A stretch of DNA of 64,000 nt from an uncultured Kordiimonas sp. (GCA_947503625.1 CANNEK010000002.1:372001-436000); one strand, 5' to 3'. Counted from the stretch's first letter, positions 45,405-54,447 are shown. Notes: generated by a model not told the origin, from the letters alone. Made by a program: numbers and translations.

Positions 45405-46520
45405 ATGAAACCGATAGAATTGATCCGCCGCAAAGTGTTCAACTGTGTGCTTGTATGCGCAGCATTAGCGAGCATATCGCACGCCGGAAAAGCGGACCCG
45501 TATCAGCCAACGTTTGAAGAACTGGCACCCGGCGTCTGGTCCGGTGTGAGAGACGACAATCCCAGGTTCCCTGTCATGGGTACGGCTACGTTCGTTTTAT
45601 CGGATGATGGCGTTGTGGTCTTTGACGGCGGAGGTTCAGCTTTAATGGCAGAACGCATAATCGCCAAAATTCGTTCGTTAACCGACAAGCCGGTTACTCA
45701 TGTTGTGGTTAGCCACTGGCATGGGGACCATAACTTCGGGATTTTTCGCTACCTTGAGGAATTCAGGAACGTGCAGGTAATCGCACACAGGTTCACCCAG
45801 GAAGTCTTTAGCGGTTCCAGAATTCGATACATTGACGATTACCCAACTCAAATGCCGGAGTTCAAAGGCCTTATTGAAAAGGGCCTAGCGGAGGGCAAAA
45901 TGCTCAACGGCGAACCCATTCCTGATTTCATGCGGGAAAGATACGAAACCATCCTGGAAGACGCAGACGTCATTCACAAAGACTTCAATCGGGTCAAAGT
46001 GACCAACGCGACCATCACTTTTGAAGACAAACTTGCCATCCGCTCAGGCGGCCGTCGCATTGAGCTTCTGTATCTGGGAGATGGTAACACTGCCGGTGAC
46101 ATTGTCATGTGGCTGCCAAAGGAAAAAATTGTTGCAACAGGTGATATTGTTGTCCACCCAATTCCTTATGCCTTCAACATGCCTCCGGCAAAATGGGCCG
46201 CAACCCTGGGCAGAATTAATGATCTTGAGTTCGCCATTCTTGTACCGGGCCACGGCGATATCCAGCACGATAACAGGTATGTCAATCTGCTGATAGAAAC
46301 CGCAAAAGATGTTGTCAGGCAGCGTGACCAACTGGCGGCAGACGGAGTGGACGAAGAGAAGGCTGTTTCGCAGATCGACTTTACGGCATTTGAAACGCGC
46401 TATACCGGAGGCAGTGACTATTTGGCGCTATATTATGATGCCTGGTTCAAAAAACCTTTCGCAGCTGCTGCGCTCAAGGAACTGAAAGGCATCCCGATGG
46501 TTTTACCCAACGAGGAATGA
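45405..46520 (+). CDS. Exported MBL-fold metallohydrolase (371 aa)
   Basis: A signal peptide (to ISHAGKA) precedes an MBL core: TATFVLSDDGVVVFDGGGS, the metal motif VVSHWHGDHNFG, a downstream GDGNTAGDIVMWLPKEKIVATGDIVV (third-site region) and LVPGHGDIQ. A helical insertion lies at about 135-190 and a helical C-terminus follows. It resembles the family of PQQ-dependent-oxidase-linked MBL proteins and class-B-like hydrolases, but lacks specific features of true beta-lactamases. The substrate is unknown. A good GGGG ribosome site precedes the start. Confidence 0.85.
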   Translation: MKPIELIRRKVFNCVLVCAALASISHAGKADPYQPTFEELAPGVWSGVRDDNPRFPVMGTATFVLSDDGVVVFDGGGSALMAERIIAKIRSLTDKPVTHVVVSHWHGDHNFGIFRYLEEFRNVQVIAHRFTQEVFSGSRIRYIDDYPTQMPEFKGLIEKGLAEGKMLNGEPIPDFMRERYETILEDADVIHKDFNRVKVTNATITFEDKLAIRSGGRRIELLYLGDGNTAGDIVMWLPKEKIVATGDIVVHPIPYAFNMPPAKWAATLGRINDLEFAILVPGHGDIQHDNRYVNLLIETAKDVVRQRDQLAADGVDEEKAVSQIDFTAFETRYTGGSDYLALYYDAWFKKPFAAAALKELKGIPMVLPNEE

Positions 46521-46555
46521 GCGCCGCAATTGATTGTATCCAAACTCTTTTCAGA

Positions 46556-47083
46556 TCAACCCAAATTCTCATCAGCAGGCAAATAACGCGGCATGCGGGC
46601 TTCTATCTCTGCCTTCAGGCCCTGTTCCAGCCCAACAGCAAACAGAATTTCAGCAATCAGGAAAGAAGGCGCCATGAATATTTGAAGAAGATTGTCAAAC
46701 AAAGCCGGTTTGCGCCCCTCGAAGGCATGGCCCCAAAACTGGATTATCCAGCCTCCTACAAACAAGGCGCCGAATACAATCAGCGCAACCTGCGTTCCCA
46801 TGGCTCCAATTGTCTCTGCCAGATAAAGCAGCGTCGTATAGATCAGCACGGCAACCATGCCGACAAGGGGGGCCGAGATCAGATACATCAGCAATAGAAC
46901 GCTGATCAACAAACCTGCCAAAGTCAGCACACCAACCTCAAATGTATAGACCGGCACAAGACTGAAAAGCACCATGATCGAAAACACGATCATTGGTACA
47001 CCCAAATGATGGGTCATCTGGTTGCGCTTGTCGCGGTGGTACGCCGAATACATTGCTATTTGTTCATAAAACCAGTTACGCAT
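46556..47083 (-). CDS. Mpo1-like (DUF962) membrane protein (175 aa)
   Basis: The N-terminus has AMYSAYHRDKRNQMTHHLGVPMIVFSIM, matching the YxxxH-xx-N-xxxH-xxGxP signature of the Mpo1/YGL010w family, whose His residues bind iron. Four hydrophobic segments follow, then FWGHAFEGRKPALFDNLLQIFMAPSFLIAEILF with further conserved His. Yeast Mpo1 is a dioxygenase that shortens 2-hydroxy fatty acids; bacterial members are uncharacterised. ATG 47083 has GGGGAAAG upstream. The gene is divergent from an enoyl-CoA hydratase, which may fit a lipid-degradation role. Confidence 0.87.
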   Translation of the reverse strand: MRNWFYEQIAMYSAYHRDKRNQMTHHLGVPMIVFSIMVLFSLVPVYTFEVGVLTLAGLLISVLLLMYLISAPLVGMVAVLIYTTLLYLAETIGAMGTQVALIVFGALFVGGWIIQFWGHAFEGRKPALFDNLLQIFMAPSFLIAEILFAVGLEQGLKAEIEARMPRYLPADENLG

Positions 47084-47220
47084 CGTCTTTCCCCGAAAAT
47101 CAAATATGTCGCATTGTGACGCCAGCAAAACCAGTTTGCAAGATCGGCCTCCATCAACCGGGTATCGACAAAACCCTTAAGCGGCCTATCCTAATCATGA
47201 AGACAACAAAGGAGCATTTC

Positions 47221-48084
47221 ATGGCGTTCGAAACACTGCAAACCAGCAAAGACGACGGCATCTATACAATTATGCTCGACCGGCCGGACCGCATGAACGC
47301 TTTCACGGTACAGATGGGCAACGAGCTGATCGAGGCACTGGATGAAGCTGATGGTGACGACAGTATACGCAGCGTCATCCTTTCAGGGAATGGCCGCGCC
47401 TTTTGCGCTGGTATGGACCTTTCTTCAACCGGCAACGTGTTTGGTCTGGACGAAACCGTGGATGCAGCGGGTCCAGAAATGGTCCGCAACAGGGACGAAG
47501 GCGGCAAGGTCGTTCTTCGGATGTTCAGGATGAAAAAACCTCTTGTTGGTGCGATCAACGGTGCATCTGTTGGCGTTGGTAGCACCATGCAGCTGCCGCT
47601 GGATGTTCGTATCGCCTCGCCTTTTGCGAAATTTGGATTTGTGTTTTCTCAGCGCGGTATCACTCTGGAAAGCTGTGCCAGCTGGTTTTTACCCCGGCTG
47701 GTCGGCATCCCAAAAGCGCTTGAATGGTCGTTCAAGGGAAATGTATTCGACGCTGAAGAAGCACTGGCTGCAGGTCTGGTGTCGGAAATCGTTGATGCCG
47801 AAAACCTGATGGCTCGTGCGCGAGAAATTGCTGACGGTTTTTCCTCAGGCACCAGCGCGATGTCTATCGCCGTTAACCGTCAACTTATCTGGCGCATGAT
47901 GGGCGCAGCGCATCCCATGGAAGCGCACGCAGCAGAAAGTAGAACGATGTATCATACCAGCACCAGAGACGGAAAAGAGGGTGTGCAGTCCTTCCTCGAC
48001 AAGCGCCCGCCTGAATTTCAGGATGCTGTTTCCAGCGGCCCGCCAACAGGTTTTAACTGGGACGACGAACCCCCGTTTCAATAA
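47221..48084 (+). CDS. Enoyl-CoA hydratase/isomerase family protein (287 aa)
   Basis: Crotonase fold: IMLDRPDRMNAFTVQMGNELIEALDEAD, the oxyanion-hole segment GNGRAFCAGMDLSS, GAINGASVGVGSTMQLPLDVRIAS and FVFSQRGITLESCASWFLPRLVG, whose Glu is a catalytic residue in hydratases. It should hydrate or isomerise 2-enoyl-CoA in beta-oxidation or a related degradative path. AAGGAG precedes the start. The SDR gene facing it resembles 2,4-dienoyl-CoA reductase, so the two could degrade unsaturated acyl-CoAs. Confidence 0.93.
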   Translation: MAFETLQTSKDDGIYTIMLDRPDRMNAFTVQMGNELIEALDEADGDDSIRSVILSGNGRAFCAGMDLSSTGNVFGLDETVDAAGPEMVRNRDEGGKVVLRMFRMKKPLVGAINGASVGVGSTMQLPLDVRIASPFAKFGFVFSQRGITLESCASWFLPRLVGIPKALEWSFKGNVFDAEEALAAGLVSEIVDAENLMARAREIADGFSSGTSAMSIAVNRQLIWRMMGAAHPMEAHAAESRTMYHTSTRDGKEGVQSFLDKRPPEFQDAVSSGPPTGFNWDDEPPFQ

Positions 48085-48162
48085 GTCGTCAATTCAGGCT
48101 AGCAGTTTGGTTGAAGACAAAAGCGACACCTTGGAACGGGTGCCGCCGTTGTTTGGAAATGG

Positions 48163-48960
48163 TCAGGAATGTGAACTCATGCCCATGCCAGCAGAACCTG
48201 CCGCAACAGCGCCGCCATCCGCGGGCAAGATCACACCCGTAACATAACGCGCGGCATCTGACGCCAGAAACAAGCATACATCCGCTACGTCGTCTACGGT
48301 GCCCATGCGCTGCAGAGGCACGGCTTTTTCAACTGCATTTCGCATTTTTTCTGTTGGTGCAAGACGCGCCATACCTTCAGTGCCATCAATAGGGCCAGGG
48401 ATAACCGAATTGACCCGCACACCCATCGGGCCCCACTCGATAGCCAGCGTACGCGTGATCATATCAACACCTGCCTTGGCAGCACACACATGAGATTGCA
48501 GGGGCATGGCTATCTCTGCTTGTGGTGCCGAAATATTGATGATGCTGGCACCGGGTTGGGTGAGGTGCTCAAAACCGGCACGCAGGACGTGAAAAGTTCC
48601 CAAAAGATCAATTTCCACTACGGCCCTGAAACCGTTTGGGCTCATTCCCAGTGCTGGCGCCGGAAAGTTCCCGGCAGCACCCGACACCAGAATATCGATG
48701 GTACCACCCGCATCTTTCACGAAAGATTTGTAGACGGCAGAAACGGCTTCAAAATCCCGGACGTCTGCACTGTAACAAAAAGCATTACCGCCATGAGCGG
48801 CAACAGCGTCTCGCGCTGCTTCTGCTTTGTCGACATTGCGGCCGACAACGCCGACCGTCGCACCACACCGGGCATAACCTTCTGCGATACCGAGATTGAT
48901 GCCGCTGGTTCCCCCAAACACTAGGACATTGCGCTTCTTGAAATCGAATTCTGCATTCAT
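48163..48960 (-). CDS. SDR oxidoreductase resembling 2,4-dienoyl-CoA reductase (265 aa)
   Basis: Rossmann fold with VFGGTSGINLGIAEGYARCGATVGVVGRN for NADP. Residues match peroxisomal DECR2-type enzymes rather than classical SDRs: ILVSGAAGNFPAPALGMS, SAPQAEIAMPLQSHVCAAKAGVDMI, LAIEWGPMGVRVNSVIPGPIDGTEGMARL. The usual catalytic Tyr of YxxxK is absent (VCAAK), as in DECR enzymes, which use other residues. The likely reaction is NADPH reduction of 2,4-dienoyl-CoA during oxidation of polyunsaturated fatty acids. CAGGAG precedes the start. Confidence 0.85.
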   Translation of the reverse strand: MNAEFDFKKRNVLVFGGTSGINLGIAEGYARCGATVGVVGRNVDKAEAARDAVAAHGGNAFCYSADVRDFEAVSAVYKSFVKDAGGTIDILVSGAAGNFPAPALGMSPNGFRAVVEIDLLGTFHVLRAGFEHLTQPGASIINISAPQAEIAMPLQSHVCAAKAGVDMITRTLAIEWGPMGVRVNSVIPGPIDGTEGMARLAPTEKMRNAVEKAVPLQRMGTVDDVADVCLFLASDAARYVTGVILPADGGAVAAGSAGMGMSSHS

Positions 48961-49063
48961 GGCTTTGCTCCTGAATCTGCCGCGTTTTTACCTGTCTCTA
49001 TAGTGAAATCTAAAGCGTAGAGAGCACCAATCAAACAGTTTGTTTGATGCTGGCCCACAAAGG

Positions 49064-49993
49064 TCAGGACCGGGCAAGGATACGAGGCAGGTTTGAGGCC
49101 CAGTCCGGGCGACGTTTCATCATAAAATCAATGAATATGCGGATGCGCTTTGAAACAAGCCGACGATCCAGATACAGTATGTGATAAGGCTGAGGAATAG
49201 GCCAAAGGCGCTTCATCAGGGGGACAAGACGCCCCGCCTCCAGATCATCCATCACCATATAACTTGGCAGCTGACCAATCCCGGCCCCTGCAACAGCGGC
49301 ATTTTTCAGTGCTTCTCCTTCGTTGGCAATCAAACCACCCCCCAGGACCTTACTGATGCTATGTCCTTTAAGTGTAAAGCGGTAAGGATACAGGCGGCCG
49401 TGAGCGGGGTTCCTGAACTGCAGACAACAATGATTGTCAAGGTCTTCGACCGATTGCGGTACACCGCGGGCCGCAAGATAGTCAGGGCTTGCGCACAATA
49501 CGGTCTGGTCTTCAAAAAACTTGCGCGCTACCAGATTGGCGTTGTCTTCCAATTCACCGGCCCGCACAACAACGTCCAGCCCATCTCCTGCAAGGTCAGA
49601 CGCCCGATCATCCAGCACAAGTTCTATTTCAACGTCCGGATAGAGCTTTCTGAACTCAACTGCGCATTCCATCAGCCACATACGGCCAAACACAACTGTC
49701 GAACCGATCACCAGTCTTCCCTGAGGGGTTTCCCGGGTATCGGTGATTTCTCGAACAAGATCATCCATATCCCCGACAACGCGTGTCGCCCCTTCCAGAA
49801 ACCGCGTCCCTTCCGGGGTCAGACCAACACTTCTGGTGGTGCGGTGCAGGAGTTTTACGCCTAGGTCTTCTTCAAGCCGCGATACGGCCTTGCTGGCAGC
49901 AGACGTGGACAAGCCAAGACGGGATGATGCTGCGGCGAAACTTCGACATTTGGCGACTTCAATGAATGTTGCGATATTACTGTAACTATGCAT
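49064..49993 (-). CDS. LysR family transcriptional regulator (309 aa)
   Basis: The N-terminal winged helix SNIATFIEVAKCRSFAAASSRLGLSTSAASKAVSRLEEDLGVKLLHRTTRSVGLTPEG is standard. The C-terminal periplasmic-binding-protein-like effector domain (about 90-295) follows, with the family phrases RLVIGSTVVFGRMWL and GLDVVVRAGELEDNANLVARK. It is divergent from a small exported protein gene, with two dyads in the 123-base gap, so it probably controls that gene and perhaps the nitrilase-like and M20 genes beyond. Confidence 0.95.
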   Translation of the reverse strand: MHSYSNIATFIEVAKCRSFAAASSRLGLSTSAASKAVSRLEEDLGVKLLHRTTRSVGLTPEGTRFLEGATRVVGDMDDLVREITDTRETPQGRLVIGSTVVFGRMWLMECAVEFRKLYPDVEIELVLDDRASDLAGDGLDVVVRAGELEDNANLVARKFFEDQTVLCASPDYLAARGVPQSVEDLDNHCCLQFRNPAHGRLYPYRFTLKGHSISKVLGGGLIANEGEALKNAAVAGAGIGQLPSYMVMDDLEAGRLVPLMKRLWPIPQPYHILYLDRRLVSKRIRIFIDFMMKRRPDWASNLPRILARS

Positions 49994-50010
49994 TCCCCAT
50001 TAATGACATA

Positions 50011-50056
50011 AAGTGGATAAAGAAACGATTAAATTCCACTTATTGTTCTCAATAAG
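50011..50056. promoter_or_regulatory. Two dyads in the LysR divergent promoter region
   Basis: AAGTGGA-N17-TCCACTT spans 50011-50041. CTTATTG-TTCT-CAATAAG, a perfect 7-4-7 dyad, spans 50039-50056. They overlap by three bases. Paired recognition and activation sites of this kind, with T-N11-A cores, are normal in LysR-controlled divergent promoters. Confidence 0.5.
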
Positions 50057-50116
50057 CTCCCCCATATCCTGTTCATGAGAAACACAAACGCCGACCAGAC
50101 CGGCAGGAGCCAGGAC

Positions 50117-50506
50117 ATGACACAGAAAAGCTTACAATTCATCCGGAACTCGATTTTCACCGTAACAGCAACTCTTGCTGCTGTGATCGTAACGCTGCCG
50201 GGCGGGGCAAGCGAACTTTCTGTAGCAGAGAAGCTGGGCGCATTTTCCGGCCTTGTTACAACAGCCGATTATAACCCTGCGCTTGTCCAGCAAACCGGTT
50301 ACTACGGTGATCGCTATCGCGTGAATCCTGACGTCCAGTCGCAATCCGAATTGGCACCCAGAAACATTTTTTCTGTTCAGTTCGATCAAAAGAACCTTCT
50401 GCCCATTTCGGCCAGCGCCAACTCCGGTTTGAAAAAACGCACAGACCTGACATTTGACCGCGACCGGTCATTGCTGGCGGACTTCAAACTGTCATCAAAG
50501 AATTAA
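50117..50506 (+). CDS. Small exported protein of unknown function (129 aa)
   Basis: A signal peptide (NSIFTVTATLAAVIVTLPGGA) is followed by about 95 residues without recognisable family features: LSVAEKLGAFSGLVTTADYNPALVQQTGYYGDRYRVNPDVQSQ and a charged tail. It has no cysteines after the signal. GGAGCCAGGA precedes the start. It is the gene divergent from the LysR regulator and is probably its direct target. Confidence 0.65.
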   Translation: MTQKSLQFIRNSIFTVTATLAAVIVTLPGGASELSVAEKLGAFSGLVTTADYNPALVQQTGYYGDRYRVNPDVQSQSELAPRNIFSVQFDQKNLLPISASANSGLKKRTDLTFDRDRSLLADFKLSSKN

Positions 50507-50733
50507 GAGACCCCCAACCCTCGCCCTTCTGTTGCCCAACAACGTCCAGAGGGTATCTATTGTGGCCAGCGAGTATATTCCTGATTTCCTCCTCGCACTC
50601 GCTGGTCACATTTTTTCTGAGCAGCCTTTTACCCCTCAAGAAGCCACCGCCGCCGGCCGTCCCATGACGTACGTCAATGTCTGGCGGATGGGTTGCGGGC
50701 ACTGTCTTCTCCTGTTCAAGGGAGGAGACAACG

Positions 50734-51879
50734 ATGAAACCGGTATGGGGACTATTGGGCGTAGCTGCGCTGTCAGGTGCGTTTTTTTTAGGTCAGACGA
50801 CTGAACCAGGAACTGCGAAGGCCAGCGCCGAAGATACACCCGTTTTAGTACGAGCGGATGGGTCCTATCCCACAAAACCCCTTGAAAAAGATGTCGTGGT
50901 TCTCAAGGTTATTCAGACAGGCGTCAATTCACTGCAATCCTTTCCCAGCATTCAGGAAGGCCTTGATTTCAATCTGGCGCACATGGAAAAGATGGCGAAG
51001 GATGCCTGCACAACCGGCAAGAAGCCGGATATATTGTTGTACCACGAGTTCCCGCTAACCGGATATTCTTCAGGTTCACGCACAGAAAAACTGCCCTACA
51101 CCGTCCAAATTCCGGGGCCGGAAACAGAGCGTTTGGGAAAAATTGCTCGCTCCTGCGACACCTATATGATCTTTGGCAGCTATGCCACCGACCCTGACTG
51201 GCCGGGCCATATCCTTAGCATCAATGCGGTTATTGGCCGCGACGGCACGGTGGTGAAAAAATTCTGGAAATCCCGCAACATCAAACGGCTTTATGCAGAC
51301 CGGGAAATTACTACCACCACCATTGAAGCAGTAAGGGATCGCTACCGCGAGATGTACGGCATGGAGGAGGAATTCCCTGTGCTGCAAACAGAATTCGGCA
51401 ACATTGCCGTGAGCACGGTGCAATTTGACCCGTTTATTTTTGCCGCTTTCGCCATACGCGGTACCGAGATCATGCTCCGTACTGCAACTCTGTTTGATCA
51501 GGCGGACGTAACCTACACAGCCTTTACCAACAATTATTATTCGGCAATGTCGAACTTTGCTCTGCCTCTCAACCCAAACTATGAAGCGGGCGAATCGATC
51601 ATTGTTGACAATAAAGGGAAGATCCTCGCCAAAGAACCAAGCCTCGACAAAGATGGTATCATCGAAGCAGAAATTCCGATTGCCGAATTTCGCAAGGGAC
51701 GCAAAATTCCTAACTATGCCTACGAAATGGTGAAACCCGTTTTCGAACAATACCGTCAGGAAATCCCGATCAATCACCTTGACATGCCACGCGAACAGTT
51801 ACCGGAAACAGGTGCAGCCATGAAGGACCTGTTCGACCGCATCAGTCGCTTTATCGGTGACGGCGTGAAGGAAGACTGA
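50734..51879 (+). CDS. Exported nitrilase-fold protein lacking the catalytic cysteine (381 aa)
   Basis: A hydrophobic N-terminus (WGLLGVAALSGAFFLGQ) marks export. The carbon-nitrogen hydrolase fold shows DILLYHEFPLTGYSSG (first catalytic Glu), GRDGTVVKKFWKSRNIKRLY (catalytic Lys region) and FGNIAVSTVQFDPFIFAAFAIRGTEIML, the segment that normally reads GxxICxDxxFPE. Here the nucleophilic Cys is replaced (Gln two before the Asp, and no Cys nearby), so ordinary amide or nitrile hydrolysis is not expected. It may be a binding protein or a pseudoenzyme. GGAGGAG precedes the start. An exported M20 amidase follows. Confidence 0.82.
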   Translation: MKPVWGLLGVAALSGAFFLGQTTEPGTAKASAEDTPVLVRADGSYPTKPLEKDVVVLKVIQTGVNSLQSFPSIQEGLDFNLAHMEKMAKDACTTGKKPDILLYHEFPLTGYSSGSRTEKLPYTVQIPGPETERLGKIARSCDTYMIFGSYATDPDWPGHILSINAVIGRDGTVVKKFWKSRNIKRLYADREITTTTIEAVRDRYREMYGMEEEFPVLQTEFGNIAVSTVQFDPFIFAAFAIRGTEIMLRTATLFDQADVTYTAFTNNYYSAMSNFALPLNPNYEAGESIIVDNKGKILAKEPSLDKDGIIEAEIPIAEFRKGRKIPNYAYEMVKPVFEQYRQEIPINHLDMPREQLPETGAAMKDLFDRISRFIGDGVKED

Positions 51880-51908
51880 AGCCAAACCAACATTCAGGTA
51901 GCAAATGA

Positions 51909-51940
51909 TCACAAGCCTTCGGAATTTATCAGGCTTGTGA
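51909..51940. other. Hairpin between the nitrilase-like and M20 genes
   Basis: TCACAAGCCT and AGGCTTGTGA form a perfect 10-bp stem with a 12-base loop. No T run follows on the plus strand, so it may be a weak terminator, an RNA stability element or an operator for the downstream gene. Confidence 0.45.
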
Positions 51941-51987
51941 AGCATGAAACATGCAGTATCCTTCAATGAACTTCAGGGGAGAGTATC

Positions 51988-53622
51988 ATGCCTGTTTCAA
52001 AGCTTTTGCGTGTGTTCGTGGTCATTGTGGTTTCGCTCTATGGCCTAGGCGGTTTGTTGGCTCCGGCAGGGGCGGATCAAACACCGGAGAAAACCGATGA
52101 ACCACTGCCTGTCCTGTCTGGCCTTTCCGCAGAAGCAGCCAACAAGATTGATCAACGGCAAAAACAAATTCAGGAAATTATCGATTCGCTGTTTTCCTTC
52201 TCCGAACTGGGTTTTCAGGAGTTTGAGACCCAGCGCTACCTGACCGAATTGCTGGCGAAGGAAGGCTTCGACATAGAAACCGGCATTTCAGGCCTGCCTT
52301 CCAGCTGGTGGGCCACGTGGGGAAGCGGAAAACCCGTGATTGCGCTGGGATCTGACGTTGACGGTATTCCCAAGTCTTCTCAGTTCCCGGGCGTTGCTTA
52401 CCGCCAACCGATGGTCGAAGGTGCACCGGGCCACGGCGAAGGCCATAACTCCGGCCACGCAGTTACAATTGCTGCAGCGCTGTCAGTGAAAGAGATTATG
52501 GAGAGGGAAGGCTTGTCCGGCACTCTCATAATCTGGCCGGGCATCGCCGAGGAACTGGTTGCTGCAAAAGCCTATTACGCGCGGGATGGACGGTTTAAAG
52601 ACGTGGACGCTGCACTTTTCACTCACGTGGGGAAAAACCTGACAACGTCCTGGGGCGGTGACCGCGGCACAGGACTTGTATCTGTTGAATATCAGTTTGA
52701 CGGCGTAGCAGCCCACGGTGCTGGCGATCCCTGGCGCGGCAAAAGTGCGCTCGACGCCGTTGAGCTGATGAACATCGGATGGAATTTCAAACGTGAGCAT
52801 TTGCGTCCTCTGCAGCGCTCACATTATGTGATCGTGGACGGTGGCGACCAGCCTAACGTAGTGCCCTCAAAAGCCAGCGTCTGGTATTTTATTCGCGAGA
52901 TCACCGCGCCGCGTATCCGGGAAAACTTCAATAGCTTGCAGGCCATCGCTGAAGGTGCCGCAATGATGACAGGAACGACGGTCAAGCGCCGGATCATCGG
53001 TTCGGCCTGGCCAAGGCATTTCAACAAGGTGATTGCGGAACGCATGGACAGCAACATCCGCGCAGTTGGTCTGCCGGAATGGTCCGACGACGATCAGGCT
53101 TTTGCTAAAGCTGTCCAGGAACTGATGAAAGCGGAAGACCTGGATGAAGAAGGCATGCCAACCAAACTCAAAGGGCTGGAAGGCCCACCGGACAAACCTA
53201 TTAGCGGCGGGTCGGATGATATCGGCGACGTGTCGTGGAATGTGCCAACGGTGACGCTTCGCTACCCTTCCAACATCAACGGTACTATCGGCCACCATTG
53301 GTCTTCAGCTATGGCCATGGCGACACCCATTGCCCACAAAGGAGCAAACGTAGGTGCCAAGGTGCTTGCAGCAACCATGATGGACCTGATCGTCGATCCA
53401 CAGCTTCTGGAAGGTGCGTGGCGCTATTTCCGGGAGGAACAGTTGAAAGATATGGAATACGAGCCTTTCATTGGCCCGGACGATAAACCCGCAACAGAGA
53501 AAAATGCCGCTATTATGTCGCTCTACAAAGAGCGATTGAGCGAATTCTATTATGATCCGTCCAAATACGATACCTATCTGGAACAGCTCGGAATTGACTA
53601 CCCGCAGCTAGAGAAAAACTGA
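51988..53622 (+). CDS. Exported M20 amidase of the AbgB / aminoacylase type (544 aa)
   Basis: A signal peptide (to PAGA) precedes an M20D peptidase domain: ELGFQEFETQRYLTELLAKEGFDIETG, GSDVDGIPKSSQFPG, GHGEGHNSGHAVTIAAALSVKEIM (metal His), WPGIAEELVAAKAYYARDG (catalytic Glu pair), a dimerisation insert with FDGVAAHGAGDPWRGKSALDAVELM, and SGGSDDIGDVSWNVPTVTLRYP near the end. Relatives split N-acyl or p-aminobenzoyl-glutamate amide bonds. At 544 residues it is longer than cytoplasmic M20 enzymes because of the signal and a C-terminal extension. GGGGAGAG precedes the start. Confidence 0.9.
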   Translation: MPVSKLLRVFVVIVVSLYGLGGLLAPAGADQTPEKTDEPLPVLSGLSAEAANKIDQRQKQIQEIIDSLFSFSELGFQEFETQRYLTELLAKEGFDIETGISGLPSSWWATWGSGKPVIALGSDVDGIPKSSQFPGVAYRQPMVEGAPGHGEGHNSGHAVTIAAALSVKEIMEREGLSGTLIIWPGIAEELVAAKAYYARDGRFKDVDAALFTHVGKNLTTSWGGDRGTGLVSVEYQFDGVAAHGAGDPWRGKSALDAVELMNIGWNFKREHLRPLQRSHYVIVDGGDQPNVVPSKASVWYFIREITAPRIRENFNSLQAIAEGAAMMTGTTVKRRIIGSAWPRHFNKVIAERMDSNIRAVGLPEWSDDDQAFAKAVQELMKAEDLDEEGMPTKLKGLEGPPDKPISGGSDDIGDVSWNVPTVTLRYPSNINGTIGHHWSSAMAMATPIAHKGANVGAKVLAATMMDLIVDPQLLEGAWRYFREEQLKDMEYEPFIGPDDKPATEKNAAIMSLYKERLSEFYYDPSKYDTYLEQLGIDYPQLEKN

Positions 53623-53629
53623 CGCTGCC

Positions 53630-54310
53630 TTATTCGTCAAAGCCAACAAATGTAACGGCTTCTTCAAGCGGCTTGCGGTTGGTAACAACATCGTTTGCCG
53701 CGAAGTTTTCGTCCGGATACCCCATGGCGATACAGATCATGATGATCTGATCATCTGCGATCTGCGCGTGTTCGCGCACCACTGGCGTTTGCATAATGCC
53801 CTGACTGTTGATCACGCATCCAAGTCCGCGCGACCAGGCCGCATTTACAATGGCGTTGGACAACCCGCCGCAATCAAACGGAGCGACGTCATCGCCGTGT
53901 ACGGTTTTATCGTATGTGATGACGATAGAAACCGGGGCATCAAACTGGCGAAACCCTCGCAATATCCAGTCATTACGCTTTTCTTTGTCATGGCGCTCGA
54001 TCCCCATTACGCCGAACAGTTGTTTGGCAACCTCGATTTGGCGAGTGCGATGGGGCCCGTCGTCATAGCCATGGCGAACACGAATTTCGCGGGAATGAGG
54101 CACGCCGCCCACATTTCGCTCCACGTTACCTTTGCGGATTTCGTCCAGCGCATCACCTGTTACAACGGTCATGTTCCACGGCTGCGTATTGAACGAAGAC
54201 GGTGCACGCATGGCAAGGCTTACAACCTCTTTAATCACGTCTTTGGGTACTGGCTTTTTCAGAAAGCCACGCGTGCTGCGCCGCCCCATGACAACTTCAT
54301 CATAATTCAT
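53630..54310 (-). CDS. Nitroreductase family protein (226 aa)
   Basis: FMN-dependent fold: VMGRRSTRGFLKKPVPKDVIKEVVSLAMRAPSSFNTQPWNMTVVTGD (FMN phosphate Arg and the N-terminal helix), SNAIVNAAWSRGLGCVINSQGI and IMICIAMGYPDENFAAN, VTNRKPLEEAV. Members reduce nitroaromatics, quinones or act in other redox steps. The gene ends seven bases from the facing M20 gene; AGGGG precedes the start. Confidence 0.92.
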   Translation of the reverse strand: MNYDEVVMGRRSTRGFLKKPVPKDVIKEVVSLAMRAPSSFNTQPWNMTVVTGDALDEIRKGNVERNVGGVPHSREIRVRHGYDDGPHRTRQIEVAKQLFGVMGIERHDKEKRNDWILRGFRQFDAPVSIVITYDKTVHGDDVAPFDCGGLSNAIVNAAWSRGLGCVINSQGIMQTPVVREHAQIADDQIIMICIAMGYPDENFAANDVVTNRKPLEEAVTFVGFDE

Positions 54311-54415
54311 CGGTAATCCCCTGCTTATGCTACCCGAATGAAAACACTTTCATTGAACTAGCGTGCCCGGACTGCACGGCAAGGGTGAATGGTGCAAGTA
54401 GATCGGCCAGGAAGG

Positions 54416-54441
54416 AAAAGGGCTACCAGCAGGCAGCCCGT
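54416..54441 (-). terminator. Intrinsic terminator after the M14 carboxypeptidase gene
   Basis: On the minus strand GGGCTGCC-TGCT-GGTAGCCC (one G-U pair) is followed by TTTT, and begins nine bases after the stop codon. The A run on the other side means it may also work on the plus strand. Confidence 0.75.
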
Positions 54442-54447
54442 TTTGGT

